Shown here one piece after another: positions 49,007 through 58,008 of a stretch of DNA of 64,000 nt (the stretch's first letter is position 1; every line of letters starts with the position of its first letter). The DNA comes from Roseivirga sp. E12 (GTDB lineage Bacteria; Bacteroidota; Bacteroidia; Cytophagales; Cyclobacteriaceae): assembly GCF_017592825.1 (NCBI RefSeq), contig NZ_JAGFMD010000004.1:186001-250000 (forward strand), in the 5' to 3' direction. A model generated the notes under the pieces. That model was not told the origin of the DNA and ran no database searches. It saw only the letters and a list, made by a program, of their open reading frames with translations. Position numbers and translations under genes: made by a program.

Positions 49007-49067
49007 ATTACCTAAACAAATATTTACTTAATAGTTTTATTACCTAAACAAATGTTTTGTATACTTG
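49007..49067 (+). promoter_or_regulatory. twin PadR operator-like boxes and promoter, pair 2
   Basis: ATTACCTAAACAAATATTT (49007-49025) and ATTACCTAAACAAATGTTT (49039-49057) differ at one position and start 32 bp apart. The second ends just before TATACTTG (49060-49067), a one-mismatch -7 element, so a bound repressor would block the promoter of the PadR gene at 49094. Confidence 0.65.
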
Positions 49068-49093
49068 CGTTTAGGAAATAATAATTCGTAGGT

Positions 49094-49408
49094 ATGAACC
49101 AGACATTAGGAGCCCTAGAAGAATTGATTCTCTTGCTTGTACTAAGAGAAAGAGAGTCTTATGGTGCAGAGCTAGTCAAACTGTATGCTGAGCATACAAA
49201 CAAATCTATCACGCTTCCGGCAGTGGTGATGGTTTTGAAGAGGCTTGAGAAAAAGAAGATGTTGAAATCTTATACAGGAGACCCATCTGCTCAAAGAGGA
49301 GGTAGAAGAAAGGTGATGTATGAGGCCACAGAACTTGGTTACTATAGTGCCGAAGAAGCGGTAAAAACCAAAACTCAGATTTGGGATATGGTACCGAAAA
49401 TGTCTTAG
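49094..49408 (+). CDS. PadR family transcriptional regulator (pair 2)
   Basis: This 104-residue PadR winged helix (LGALEELILLLVLRERESYGAEL, then VVMVLKRLEKKKMLKSYTGD and the GGRRKVMYEATELGYYS wing) is a paralogue of the PadR at 17.3 kb. Its TAG stop shares its last base with the GTG of the permease gene, so the pair is translationally coupled. It is expected to repress its own operon through the twin boxes upstream. Confidence 0.92.
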   Translation: MNQTLGALEELILLLVLRERESYGAELVKLYAEHTNKSITLPAVVMVLKRLEKKKMLKSYTGDPSAQRGGRRKVMYEATELGYYSAEEAVKTKTQIWDMVPKMS

Positions 49409-52086
49409 TGGAAAACAATAAGCCCATAGCACCTCCAAAGTTTGCCGAATGGTTAGTAAAGCTGTTCTGTCGTAAGGACTATGCCGAAGAGGTATTGGGC
49501 GATGTACATGAGGTCTACTGCTGGAGAATAGAAGAGAAGGGTAAAACGGTCGCTAACCTTCGATATTTTTTAGATGCTTTTTCAGCCATTAGGCTACTCA
49601 AAATAGAAAACAAAACAACGGTCAAACTTAATTTTTTAGCAATGATTTCTTTAAAGGTCACACTGCGTACGTTTATGTGCAACAAATCTCAAACGGTCAC
49701 AAATCTCTTCGGCTTAGCCTGTGGGTTTATGGTCTTTCTCGCCATTTTTCAATACGTCTCTTTTGAGAAGAATTATGATGCTTTTATTCCTGATAATGAG
49801 AATCTGTTTCGTGTCAACAGCACACTAAAGCGTGATTCGCTGTTGGTCTTTGAAACAGCTGAGGCTGTCCCGGCCATAGGTCGTAATGCCTATGAACTTC
49901 TTCCACAAGTGGCGGATTACTTTAAGCTTTTTAATTCGGGCAGTGAGAACAATTGCGTTATCAGCCTTGACGAGCAAGGAAGAAACTCATTCAATGAATC
50001 TGGAATAATGCACGCCACAGCTCATGCCCCAAGTCTGCTTGGACTTAGAATGATTGAAGGCGATGCTGAATTTGTTTTAGATGAGCCTTTTGAGGTCATA
50101 ATTTCTAAATCACTTCAACTGAAGTACTTCCAAGGAGCATCGGCAGTTGGCAAAACCATCACTTTTGATGATGACGATGAGAATCATGAAGTACTCACTG
50201 TCAGCGGTGTGTTTGAAGATTTCCCTGGTGATTCTCATCTGGCTTTTGATATGCTCGTTTCGTTTAAAACACTTTATACTCGAGAGACCAAGAGAGGTGA
50301 AACTGCTAAGTATCGCTACGATGAAGACTGGGAGGGCGCACATGATTTTTTGACCTACTTAAAGTTATCTCCTGGTACTCCACATGAACCTATTGCCACG
50401 GTGCTTGAAGAAAATATGAATGCGCCAATCACTTATCCTGGTTATGCTTATCAGTTGAATTTAAAGCCAGTAAAGGCAATCCATACTTCGGCAGCTGTAC
50501 GGGAAGAAGTAAAGACTGTCGCTGATGTGCAAAAACTGAATACACTTCTGATACTGGGCGTCTTCGTACTTGTTTTGGCTTGGGTCAATTTCATCAACCT
50601 TACCACCGCCACTGCTCTTGGGAGAGCAAAGGAAACAGGCATGAGGAAGGTGCTTGGTGGTACAAGGAAGCAACTGATTTGGCAGTTTCTATTCGAATCT
50701 GTTTTGACAGGCTTCATTGCCTTTGCTGTTGGCATCCTCTTTTTCAGTTTGAGCTTTAACTATTTCAATGAATTTCTGCCAGTAACAGAAAAGTGGTACC
50801 TCTTCAATGAGTTCCACACTACTCTTTTAATCCTTGGAATCGTATTCGTTTGTGGCTTGGTCGCGGGTATCTATCCAGCCTTCGTTCTATCTGGATTCAA
50901 ACCTGTGACTGTTTTGAAAGGAGTTTTCAAGAATTCGGGCAATGGACTCTTGGTTAGGAAGGTGCTAGTGGTACTACAGGCAGGTATATCTATTTTTCTA
51001 ATAACAGGCCTGTTGGCCATTGTCAAGCAAGTCGATTACATGTTGAATAATGACTTGGGTATGGAGCCAGAACAAGTCTTGGTCATCGCTAAGCCTGGTA
51101 ACCTTAATAAGATCACCGATGAAGACAGGGATCACAAGAGCTTATTCAAGTCGCTTTTGTCCTCCAAATCTTTCGTGAAGGACTACGCAGTTACAGATGC
51201 TCTACCAGGTAGCGTTTTGAGGAAGGGGAAGGACATTAACCTGACCGAAGTCGAAGACAATGAGGTCAAATCGAGAGCCATTTTTGTTGAGTACGACTAC
51301 TTTAAGCTTTTGGATATTCCGTTTGTTGCTGGCAGAGATTTTAGGAATACTGTCGTGGATGAAAAGTCCGTAGTTCTTAATGAATCCGCGGTCAAGGCAT
51401 TGGGTTTTAGTGATCCGCAAGAAGTAGTAGATCAAAGACTGTATGAAGGAGATGAATGGGTAAATATTATTGGAGTTATTTCCGATTACCATCATACCAG
51501 TTTAAAGAATCAGGTTGTCCCAATGATTATCGGCACGCGAAGCTGGGGCTTAGACTATCATTTGATAAAAATCGATGGGGGATCAATTGAGAAGAGCTTA
51601 GCCGAAGTGGAAGAAGCTTTTAATACTGTCTTTCCTGGAAACCCTTTTGACTATTACTTTCTAGACGAGCATTTTGAACAGAATTATGCGGAAGAGCAGC
51701 AATTTGGTAGATCATTTGGCTTTTTTGCCTTAATCGCAATTTTGATCGCCAGTATTGGTCTTTACAGCCTATCATCTTTCATAACCATTTCTAGAAGTAA
51801 GGAGATAGGCATTAGAAAAGTGCTTGGTGCAAGATCATCTAGTATTGTCAATCACTTAAACAAAGACTTCCTCATTCTCATCCTATTGGCAGCATTTGTG
51901 GCAACACCACTGTCGTTGTGGGCAGTTGAGGGTTGGTTAGATTCTTTTCCATACAGAATCGGACTCGGGCTAATGTTTTTTGTAGTACCAGGTTTGGTGA
52001 TTCTTATGGTGAGTCTAACGAGTGTGAGCTTTAAGACAGTAGTAGCTTCTAGAGTGAATCCAATTAACCTGTTGCAGAGAGAGTAA
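49408..52086 (+). CDS. FtsX-like ABC permease with N-terminal prefix domain (pair 2)
   Basis: This 892-residue permease has the architecture of the 14.4 kb protein: prefix domain near residues 1-75 (EWLVKLFCRKDYAEEVLGDV), TM1 near 100-120, first PCD, TM bundle near 385-500 (KETGMRKVLGGTRKQLIWQF), second PCD, and a last TM bundle near 775-880 (SKEIGIRKVLGARSSSIVNH). I start at the GTG that overlaps the PadR stop by one base; a TTG at 49381 would overlap more and add nine residues. The next in-frame ATG would remove the prefix domain. No ATPase gene is adjacent. Substrate unknown. Confidence 0.88.
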   Translation: MENNKPIAPPKFAEWLVKLFCRKDYAEEVLGDVHEVYCWRIEEKGKTVANLRYFLDAFSAIRLLKIENKTTVKLNFLAMISLKVTLRTFMCNKSQTVTNLFGLACGFMVFLAIFQYVSFEKNYDAFIPDNENLFRVNSTLKRDSLLVFETAEAVPAIGRNAYELLPQVADYFKLFNSGSENNCVISLDEQGRNSFNESGIMHATAHAPSLLGLRMIEGDAEFVLDEPFEVIISKSLQLKYFQGASAVGKTITFDDDDENHEVLTVSGVFEDFPGDSHLAFDMLVSFKTLYTRETKRGETAKYRYDEDWEGAHDFLTYLKLSPGTPHEPIATVLEENMNAPITYPGYAYQLNLKPVKAIHTSAAVREEVKTVADVQKLNTLLILGVFVLVLAWVNFINLTTATALGRAKETGMRKVLGGTRKQLIWQFLFESVLTGFIAFAVGILFFSLSFNYFNEFLPVTEKWYLFNEFHTTLLILGIVFVCGLVAGIYPAFVLSGFKPVTVLKGVFKNSGNGLLVRKVLVVLQAGISIFLITGLLAIVKQVDYMLNNDLGMEPEQVLVIAKPGNLNKITDEDRDHKSLFKSLLSSKSFVKDYAVTDALPGSVLRKGKDINLTEVEDNEVKSRAIFVEYDYFKLLDIPFVAGRDFRNTVVDEKSVVLNESAVKALGFSDPQEVVDQRLYEGDEWVNIIGVISDYHHTSLKNQVVPMIIGTRSWGLDYHLIKIDGGSIEKSLAEVEEAFNTVFPGNPFDYYFLDEHFEQNYAEEQQFGRSFGFFALIAILIASIGLYSLSSFITISRSKEIGIRKVLGARSSSIVNHLNKDFLILILLAAFVATPLSLWAVEGWLDSFPYRIGLGLMFFVVPGLVILMVSLTSVSFKTVVASRVNPINLLQRE

Positions 52087-52093
52087 AGTTTTT

Positions 52094-52131
52094 AATGTTG
52101 AATGATGAATTGTTGTTTATCATTCAGCATT
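52094..52131. terminator. 13-bp hairpin between permease 2 and rarA
   Basis: AATGTTGAATGAT (52094-52106) pairs with ATCATTCAGCATT (52119-52131) with one G-U. Its arms resemble those of other intergenic hairpins in this window. It may end the permease transcript; only a short T run (TTTA) follows. Confidence 0.45.
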
Positions 52132-52159
52132 TACCAATCAACATTCCTAATTTCATGGA

Positions 52160-53428
52160 ATGAACTACGCTTCCAAACCGCTTGCCGAAAGAATAAGACC
52201 CCAGACCTTGGATGATCTTATCGGCCAAGAACATTTGGTAGGAAAGAATGGCGTGCTGAGAAGAGCGATCGAGTCGGGAAGTATCCCTTCCATGATCTTA
52301 TGGGGCCCACCAGGTGTGGGTAAAACAACCATTGCCAATATTATTGCGAATGCTGTTAAAGCACCATTCTTTACACTGAGTGCCATTAGTTCAGGTGTTA
52401 AAGAGGTGAGAGAGGTGATCCAAAGGGCAAAGTTCCAGACGAATACCATTCTGTTTATTGATGAGATTCACCGTTTTACTAAGTCGCAACAAGATGCCCT
52501 CTTAGGAGCTGTCGAGAAAGGAGATATCACCCTCATTGGAGCCACGACAGAGAACCCATCATTCGAGGTAAATTCTGCATTACTCTCACGCTCTCAAGTA
52601 TATACACTGAAGGCGCTTTCGAAAGAAGATTTAGAGCGTCTGGTTCAATTGGCACTAGAGAAAGATGAGATACTCAGTAAGAAGAAGGTAGAGTTAAAAG
52701 AAACACAAGCCTTGTTCAGCATTTCAGGAGGTGATGCACGAAAGCTTCTGAACCTATTAGACCTAGTGGTTGAAAATCTAGGAGGGGAAAAGATCAGTAT
52801 CACGGATGACATAGTGTTGGAAATTGCGCAGCAAAGGGTGGCCATTTATGATAAGTCTGGCGATCAGCACTACGATATTATATCGGCTTTCATAAAGTCC
52901 ATTAGAGGCAGCGACCCTAATGCTGCCGTTTACTATCTGGCTAGAATGATTGAAGGTGGTGAAGACATCAAGTTCATTGCTAGAAGGCTCGTCATTCTAG
53001 CTTCAGAAGATATTGGTAATGCCAACCCAACCGCTCTTGTTATAGCAACAAATGCTTTTCAGGCGGTGAATCTGATTGGTTATCCAGAAGGCCGAATAAT
53101 CCTTTCGCAAGCGGTGACCTATTTAGCCTCTTCACCCAAGAGTAATGCTGCATATATGGCGATCAATCAGGCACAGAGTATTGTCAGAAAAACGGGAGAC
53201 CTATCCGTGCCAATGCCCATCAGAAATGCACCGACTAAATTAATGAAGGAAGAGGGCTATGGTAAAGGCTACAAGTACTCTCATGATTTTCCAGGCAATT
53301 TTGTAGAGCAGGAATTTCTTCCTGATGAGATTAAGGGTACTAAGCTCTATGATCCGGGGAAGAATGCACGTGAAGAAGAAATGCGCAAACGCCTAAAAGC
53401 TATGTGGAAGGGGAAGTATGGATATTAA
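52160..53428 (+). CDS. rarA: replication-associated recombination protein A
   Basis: RarA (MgsA) is an AAA+ ATPase that acts at stalled replication forks, related to clamp-loader subunits. The 422 residues show Walker [11 protein letters not shown] near 50, the Walker [11 protein letters not shown] near 97, the sensor-1 region [12 protein letters not shown] near 125, and C-terminal tetramerisation parts ([20 protein letters not shown] and [14 protein letters not shown]). Cytoplasmic. Isolated gene, convergent with the next. Confidence 0.95.
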   Translation: MNYASKPLAERIRPQTLDDLIGQEHLVGKNGVLRRAIESGSIPSMILWGPPGVGKTTIANIIANAVKAPFFTLSAISSGVKEVREVIQRAKFQTNTILFIDEIHRFTKSQQDALLGAVEKGDITLIGATTENPSFEVNSALLSRSQVYTLKALSKEDLERLVQLALEKDEILSKKKVELKETQALFSISGGDARKLLNLLDLVVENLGGEKISITDDIVLEIAQQRVAIYDKSGDQHYDIISAFIKSIRGSDPNAAVYYLARMIEGGEDIKFIARRLVILASEDIGNANPTALVIATNAFQAVNLIGYPEGRIILSQAVTYLASSPKSNAAYMAINQAQSIVRKTGDLSVPMPIRNAPTKLMKEEGYGKGYKYSHDFPGNFVEQEFLPDEIKGTKLYDPGKNAREEEMRKRLKAMWKGKYGY

Positions 53429-53458
53429 GCGCATTGAGTAGTGCGTATTGAGATTATC

Positions 53459-54214
53459 TCAGTGCTGTTTTTTTAAGTAAACTTTCATTGTTTCAGGGTC
53501 ACCCTTTTGAGTCCAGATCATTTGGTCATCTTTGAATGAGATTTCCCATTTAACATCTTGCTTTCCGCCCTCAGCCATAATGCTAAGTGTAGGCGAATGG
53601 GAATGAATATGCCAAATGCCCATCTCTGTTCTCTGATTGTTCTCATCGAATTTTCGATATTCTCTATCCCATCGGAAGAAATAGGCTCCGGGTCTCATAG
53701 AATACTCTGACTTGACTACCCCGGTTTCAGGGTCTAAGCCTTCGGCTTTCTCTATACTCCATCTGCCAACTATCTTGTCCCATGGTGCCAAAGGCTTTTT
53801 AGTGGCTCTCTTTAAGGTGACTTGTACCGCCTGACCATCTTCAACCCGTTGCCAGGTCATACCATTGTTGTTGAGGCTAACTTTGAAAGCTCCATACTCA
53901 TCAGCCTTACCCTGATTCGCTTGAAGTAGTTCTTTGGTATCTTGATCGTAGTTATAGCTTCCGGAAAAGTTTTGAAGCCAGCCATTTCCCGATGAGAGTG
54001 TTCCGTCTGGTAAGAACTTAAACCACTTGGCAGTAGGTGTCAAGGTCTCGTCACCAACGGTAACTTCGGTCACCTCCCAGAGACCTACCATAGGGGAAGG
54101 TTCCAGGCTATTATTGCCAGTTTTTTGGTTAGCAATGTCGGAATAACTCTGAGCGGAAACGGAGCCTAATGACAGGACCAAAACGAAACTCAATACAAAA
54201 TTGAAGCACTTCAT
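53459..54214 (-). CDS. secreted protein with two lipocalin-like units
   Basis: A signal peptide (MKCFNFVLSFVLVLSLGSVS) precedes a 230-residue body with two similar beta-rich units: one starting MVGLWEVTEVTVGDETLTPT near 42 and one starting IVGRWSIEKAEGLDPETG near 150. Each has the GxW-strand start typical of lipocalin-like domains. No catalytic residues are seen. Role unknown; a small hydrophobic-ligand carrier is possible. It is convergent with rarA and divergent from the M28 peptidase gene. Confidence 0.7.
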   Translation of the reverse strand: MKCFNFVLSFVLVLSLGSVSAQSYSDIANQKTGNNSLEPSPMVGLWEVTEVTVGDETLTPTAKWFKFLPDGTLSSGNGWLQNFSGSYNYDQDTKELLQANQGKADEYGAFKVSLNNNGMTWQRVEDGQAVQVTLKRATKKPLAPWDKIVGRWSIEKAEGLDPETGVVKSEYSMRPGAYFFRWDREYRKFDENNQRTEMGIWHIHSHSPTLSIMAEGGKQDVKWEISFKDDQMIWTQKGDPETMKVYLKKQH

Positions 54215-54285
54215 AGCATAAAACTAATCACCTAGTTCAACTAACCTAAATTAGCCACCAAAATTATTTATCTTCGACTCCCTTA

Positions 54286-55944
54286 ATGAATAGCATTATG
54301 AAGAATATCACACTCGGTTTATTTGCCATCTTGGTTTTGGTCGGTTGTCAATCGCAAGAGACTACTGAAATTCCAGAAGTGAACATTGACACACTTACCA
54401 TGGACAGGCATTTGTCAATCTTGGCTTCGGATGATTTTATGGGTAGAAAGCCTTTCACTGAAGGTGAAGAAAAGACCATCTACTATCTAGAGTCTGAGCT
54501 TAAAACCATGGGGGTTAAACCTGGCAATGGAGATAGCTATTTTCAAGAGGTGCCTCTGGTCGAAATTACGGGTACCCAGTCGGATGTAATGACGGTAAAA
54601 GGGAGTGGAAATACATTAGAATTTGAGACCGGGAATTCTGTTGTTGTTTACACCGAACGTGTTGAAGAGGATGTCTCTATCAAAGATTCAGAATTAGTGT
54701 ATGCTGGCTTTGGAATTGTGGCTCCAGAATATGGATGGAATGATTATGAAGGGCTGGATGTAAAAGGGAAGACCGTTGTGGTTTTGGTTAATGATCCAGG
54801 ATTTGGATCAGGCGATAGTACACTATTCAAAGGTGACCAAATGACCTATTATGGCAGATGGACATACAAGTATGAGGAAGCTGCCAGACAAGGTGCCGCA
54901 GGTGTGCTGATTGTTCATGAGACTGTTCCGGCCGGATATCCATGGTTGGTAGTAGAGAGTTCTTGGACTGGAGCCAAACTGAATCTAGACGATGCAAACC
55001 CGCCTTATAAATGCGCTATTCAAGGTTGGATTACCAGAAATACTGCCGTGGCTCTTTTTAGAGAAGCGGGTATTAAAGACTACTCAGATCTGGCAAAAAG
55101 TAAAGATTTTAAGCCTGTCTCCATGGGTTTGACAGCTAGTGTGGGTGTTAAAAATGCAATCAAAAAGGACATGTCGAGAAACGTGATCGGTATGGTCGAA
55201 GGAACCGAAAGGCCTGATGAGTATATCATCTATTCAGCCCATTGGGACCATTTAGGTGTTGGAGCACCTATAGATGGAGATTCTATTTATAACGGAGCAC
55301 ATGATAATGCTACGGGTATAACCGGAATGTTGGGTATTGCTGAAGCCTTCGCCAAACTAGAGACTAAACCGGAGCGATCGGTGGTTTTCCTATTTGTAAC
55401 TGCGGAGGAGCAGGGTTTACTAGGTTCGGCTTACTATGGTCAAAACCCAATTTTCCCACCTAACCAAACTGTCGCTAACATCAATATGGATGGCTTACCT
55501 GCCTATGGTGAGATGAAGGACCTAACGATTACAGGCTATGGTCAGTCCGAGCTAGATAAGTACGCTGCTGCGGAAGCCAAGAAACAGGGGAGGTACGTGA
55601 TTCCTGATCCTGACCCGGGAAAAGGATATTTCTTTAGATCAGATCATTTCAACTTTGCCAAGGTTGGAATACCTGCTTTGTATGCATCCGGTTCATTCGA
55701 ATCAATGGAAAAAGGCGTTGAGTTTACGGACAAGAAAACACAAGAATACCTAGCCATTCGATATCACCAACCACAGGACAACTACATTCCTGAAGAGTGG
55801 GACTTAAAAGGTATTGTTCAGGATGCCAAGCTGCTATTCAATGTTGGTTATCGTATTGCGAATGAGACTTACTTCCCGCAGTGGAATGAAGGCTCGGAGT
55901 TTAAGGCCAAGCGTGATGCTGACATGAGTTTGAGGAAGAGGTAA
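54286..55944 (+). CDS. M28 family metallopeptidase lipoprotein
   Basis: This is a zinc aminopeptidase-type protein of 552 residues. A lipoprotein signal (MKNITLGLFAILVLVGC, starting at an internal ATG at 54298; the upstream ATG adds four residues) is followed by a PA-like domain near 110-260 and the M28 core: SAHWDHLG near 318, then YNGAHDNATGITGMLGIAEA near 334 with a zinc Asp, VTAEEQGLLGS near 372 with the catalytic Glu, and FFRSDHFNFAKVGIPALYAS near 453 with the last zinc His. Digests extracellular peptides at the outer membrane. A terminator follows the stop. Confidence 0.93.
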   Translation: MNSIMKNITLGLFAILVLVGCQSQETTEIPEVNIDTLTMDRHLSILASDDFMGRKPFTEGEEKTIYYLESELKTMGVKPGNGDSYFQEVPLVEITGTQSDVMTVKGSGNTLEFETGNSVVVYTERVEEDVSIKDSELVYAGFGIVAPEYGWNDYEGLDVKGKTVVVLVNDPGFGSGDSTLFKGDQMTYYGRWTYKYEEAARQGAAGVLIVHETVPAGYPWLVVESSWTGAKLNLDDANPPYKCAIQGWITRNTAVALFREAGIKDYSDLAKSKDFKPVSMGLTASVGVKNAIKKDMSRNVIGMVEGTERPDEYIIYSAHWDHLGVGAPIDGDSIYNGAHDNATGITGMLGIAEAFAKLETKPERSVVFLFVTAEEQGLLGSAYYGQNPIFPPNQTVANINMDGLPAYGEMKDLTITGYGQSELDKYAAAEAKKQGRYVIPDPDPGKGYFFRSDHFNFAKVGIPALYASGSFESMEKGVEFTDKKTQEYLAIRYHQPQDNYIPEEWDLKGIVQDAKLLFNVGYRIANETYFPQWNEGSEFKAKRDADMSLRKR

Positions 55945-55988
55945 GTATTCAGCTTACTCAGTCAATGAATAACCTGAATACTTATTTT
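55943..55988 (+). terminator. terminator-like hairpin after the M28 gene
   Basis: AAGTATTCAG (55943-55952) pairs with CTGAATACTT (55974-55983) and is followed by ATTTT. The stem overlaps the stop codon. Confidence 0.6.
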
Positions 55989-55994
55989 AGAGGA

Positions 55995-56537
55995 TCAGTT
56001 TAAATCCTCTTGAGTGATTTGGCGGAAGGCAAACTTATATCCTTCGTAGACAGCAATCCCATAGAAAAGCACGTCCATTATATCAAAAGTTTCTATCATA
56101 ATGTCAATGACATCACCAAAACTGAGTACTGAGAACACTTCGAAAATTCCGACTTCGTAATAATCTGCGGCAAATCCTACTTGGCTAAACAGATTGCCTA
56201 AAAGACACCCTACAAGTGCATAGACGGCACCAAGTATTCCGAACTTCTGATCTATTCCTTTACCTGCATATCTTACAGTGTAGCCTACAGCAAATCCAAC
56301 ACCCAGGGCCATATAGCCTATCTGATAACCGGTGGTTGTCGTAATAACTGCCCAAAGAATTGCACATAGAATGGTAACTAAAGCCCCAACTCCTATCGCT
56401 AGATGAAAGTTCTGTTCATCTTTTAATCCGTCTTGTATTTCCGATAGTTGACTCTCACTGAGTGTGAGTCTTTGGTTCTGAGGTTCTGAAGGTTCAGTAC
56501 TGACTGATTTCTCTTCAGGTGTTTCTTGATTTTCCAA
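55995..56537 (-). CDS. hypothetical membrane protein, 180 aa
   Basis: A hydrophilic N-terminus (about 45 residues) is followed by four TM helices (about 46-66, 72-90, 97-115 and 150-166). The repeated GYQIGYMALGVGFAVGYTVR and GAVYALVGCLLGNLF patterns recur in Bacteroidota proteins of unknown function. The only canonical start is TTG at 56537. It lies 28 bp from the next gene in the same direction. Confidence 0.65.
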   Translation of the reverse strand: MENQETPEEKSVSTEPSEPQNQRLTLSESQLSEIQDGLKDEQNFHLAIGVGALVTILCAILWAVITTTTGYQIGYMALGVGFAVGYTVRYAGKGIDQKFGILGAVYALVGCLLGNLFSQVGFAADYYEVGIFEVFSVLSFGDVIDIMIETFDIMDVLFYGIAVYEGYKFAFRQITQEDLN

Positions 56538-56565
56538 TATTGAGATTTTTAAGGTTGGTTTGAGG

Positions 56566-57246
56566 TTATTTAATTTTGATCACCACTGACATATCTTTTT
56601 TGTCATTGCCGTCTTTGAATGGATATAATATCCAGCTAATGGTGTTATCATCTTTGCGGGTATACTCTTGATTTGAGAAGGATTTGATCTTTTTGGCGGT
56701 TACTATTTCAGTGGCAAAATGTAAGTCGCCAAACATCATCTTCATCATACCCATATCGAGTTCTTGGTCTTCAGATCCTTCGTTTAACCCTTCCTCAAAA
56801 GACTCCAGGATACGATTAAGTCCAGTTCTTGAAATGGTCTTTTTCTTCATACTAAAGAACTCGAACATCTCGATTTCAGACTTTGTGGAATCGGCCATAT
56901 AGGTACTCATGCCAGTATTGAGTGCTTCGATACTAGTAAAATCGAAAGCCATGGTCACGGTGAAGTTCTCATCGTCAAACTCTGTTCTTACATTATTGAC
57001 ACCCTCGATGGCTTCTAGCTTCTGGATCATTTTGTTTTCATCCATATTCATTTCACTCATCATTTTCTCTGATGAGAACTCTTCTCCACTCAATTCGGCA
57101 AGAGATCTTAATTGGCTCATGTCAACGGAAAAGCTGTATTCACCGCTGCCATTGGCATTGAAGAAAACCCTTTCAAGAAAGTTCATGCAGGAGCTTGTAC
57201 TGAGGGAAACAAAAAGGATTAAGAGAATAGTGATGAACTTTTTCAT
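56566..57246 (-). CDS. hypothetical lipoprotein, 226 aa
   Basis: A lipoprotein signal (MKKFITILLILFVSLSTSSC, lipid Cys20) is followed by an alpha/beta periplasmic domain with no named family: NGSGEYSFSVDMSQLRSLAE near 31, then EGVNNVRTEFDDENFTVTMA near 80 and SFSNQEYTRKDDNTISWILY near 185. The ATG at 57246 is chosen over a TTG at 57270, which precedes the signal. It may be co-transcribed with the nitroreductase (32 bp gap). Confidence 0.65.
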   Translation of the reverse strand: MKKFITILLILFVSLSTSSCMNFLERVFFNANGSGEYSFSVDMSQLRSLAELSGEEFSSEKMMSEMNMDENKMIQKLEAIEGVNNVRTEFDDENFTVTMAFDFTSIEALNTGMSTYMADSTKSEIEMFEFFSMKKKTISRTGLNRILESFEEGLNEGSEDQELDMGMMKMMFGDLHFATEIVTAKKIKSFSNQEYTRKDDNTISWILYPFKDGNDKKDMSVVIKIK

Positions 57247-57278
57247 AGCTAAGTGTTGGTTGTTAATCAATATAAAAA

Positions 57279-58007
57279 TTAAACTTCAAAAATCACTTCT
57301 TCATTTGGAACCCTGAAGCGTTTCGAATAGATGCCTTTTTCGGAGCCCGGTCCACAACCAATTACCATATTGATTTCTGCTTTTCGAGGCAAACCAAGTA
57401 ACTTCTTAATGCGCTTGGAGTCCATGCCTTCCATTGGGCAAGTGTCGTAGCCTTCGGCTTTCATACTCATCATAAAGTTTTGTGCAGCAAGCGCAGCACT
57501 CTTATGGACAGAGATTCTGATGTCGGCACGATTGCCGTGTCTGACCATCGGCCTAGACAGTCCTACAAAGAAGTAAATGAGTTTTTTAATGATGCCCCAG
57601 ATGTCCAGAGGATCGCTGTAATAGTATTTTGGGATTAAGTTTTTATAGTAGCCTATTGCTCGTTTGGCCCCTTTATCATCCTTTCCTTCATAAACACCCT
57701 CAATTTCTTTCAACAGGGCTCGTTGCCTTTGACGCCATAAGTCTCTTCTGGTTACGATGACGACTAGTTCTCTGGCGGTTTTGGCAGCTTTTTGGTTCAT
57801 GCACATCCATGCTACTTTTTTCAAGGCCTCAGGAGATTTTATTCTATAGAACTCCCATAACTGCATGTTGCTGCTATTAGGTGCTAGAATGGCCCGATCG
57901 ATACTGCGTTTTACGGCACCTTCATCGAATTCAGCATCGGCATCATAAATCCTAACAGATCGTCTTTCATTTACTAGTTGATCGAAAATTACTGCTGATT
58001 CTTTCAT
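57279..58007 (-). CDS. nitroreductase family protein
   Basis: An FMN-dependent oxidoreductase-type protein of 242 residues. The N-terminus RRSVRIYDADAEFDEGAVKR is the nitroreductase signature, followed by ILAPNSSNMQLWEFYRIKS near 38, the KSAALAAQNFMMSMKAEGYD stretch near 168 and CPMEGMDSKRIKKLLGLP near 188. Substrates (quinones, nitro compounds, flavins) cannot be predicted. It follows the SLC13 carrier gene after 1 bp and is probably in its operon. Confidence 0.9.
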   Translation of the reverse strand: MKESAVIFDQLVNERRSVRIYDADAEFDEGAVKRSIDRAILAPNSSNMQLWEFYRIKSPEALKKVAWMCMNQKAAKTARELVVIVTRRDLWRQRQRALLKEIEGVYEGKDDKGAKRAIGYYKNLIPKYYYSDPLDIWGIIKKLIYFFVGLSRPMVRHGNRADIRISVHKSAALAAQNFMMSMKAEGYDTCPMEGMDSKRIKKLLGLPRKAEINMVIGCGPGSEKGIYSKRFRVPNEEVIFEV

Positions 58008-58008
58008 A

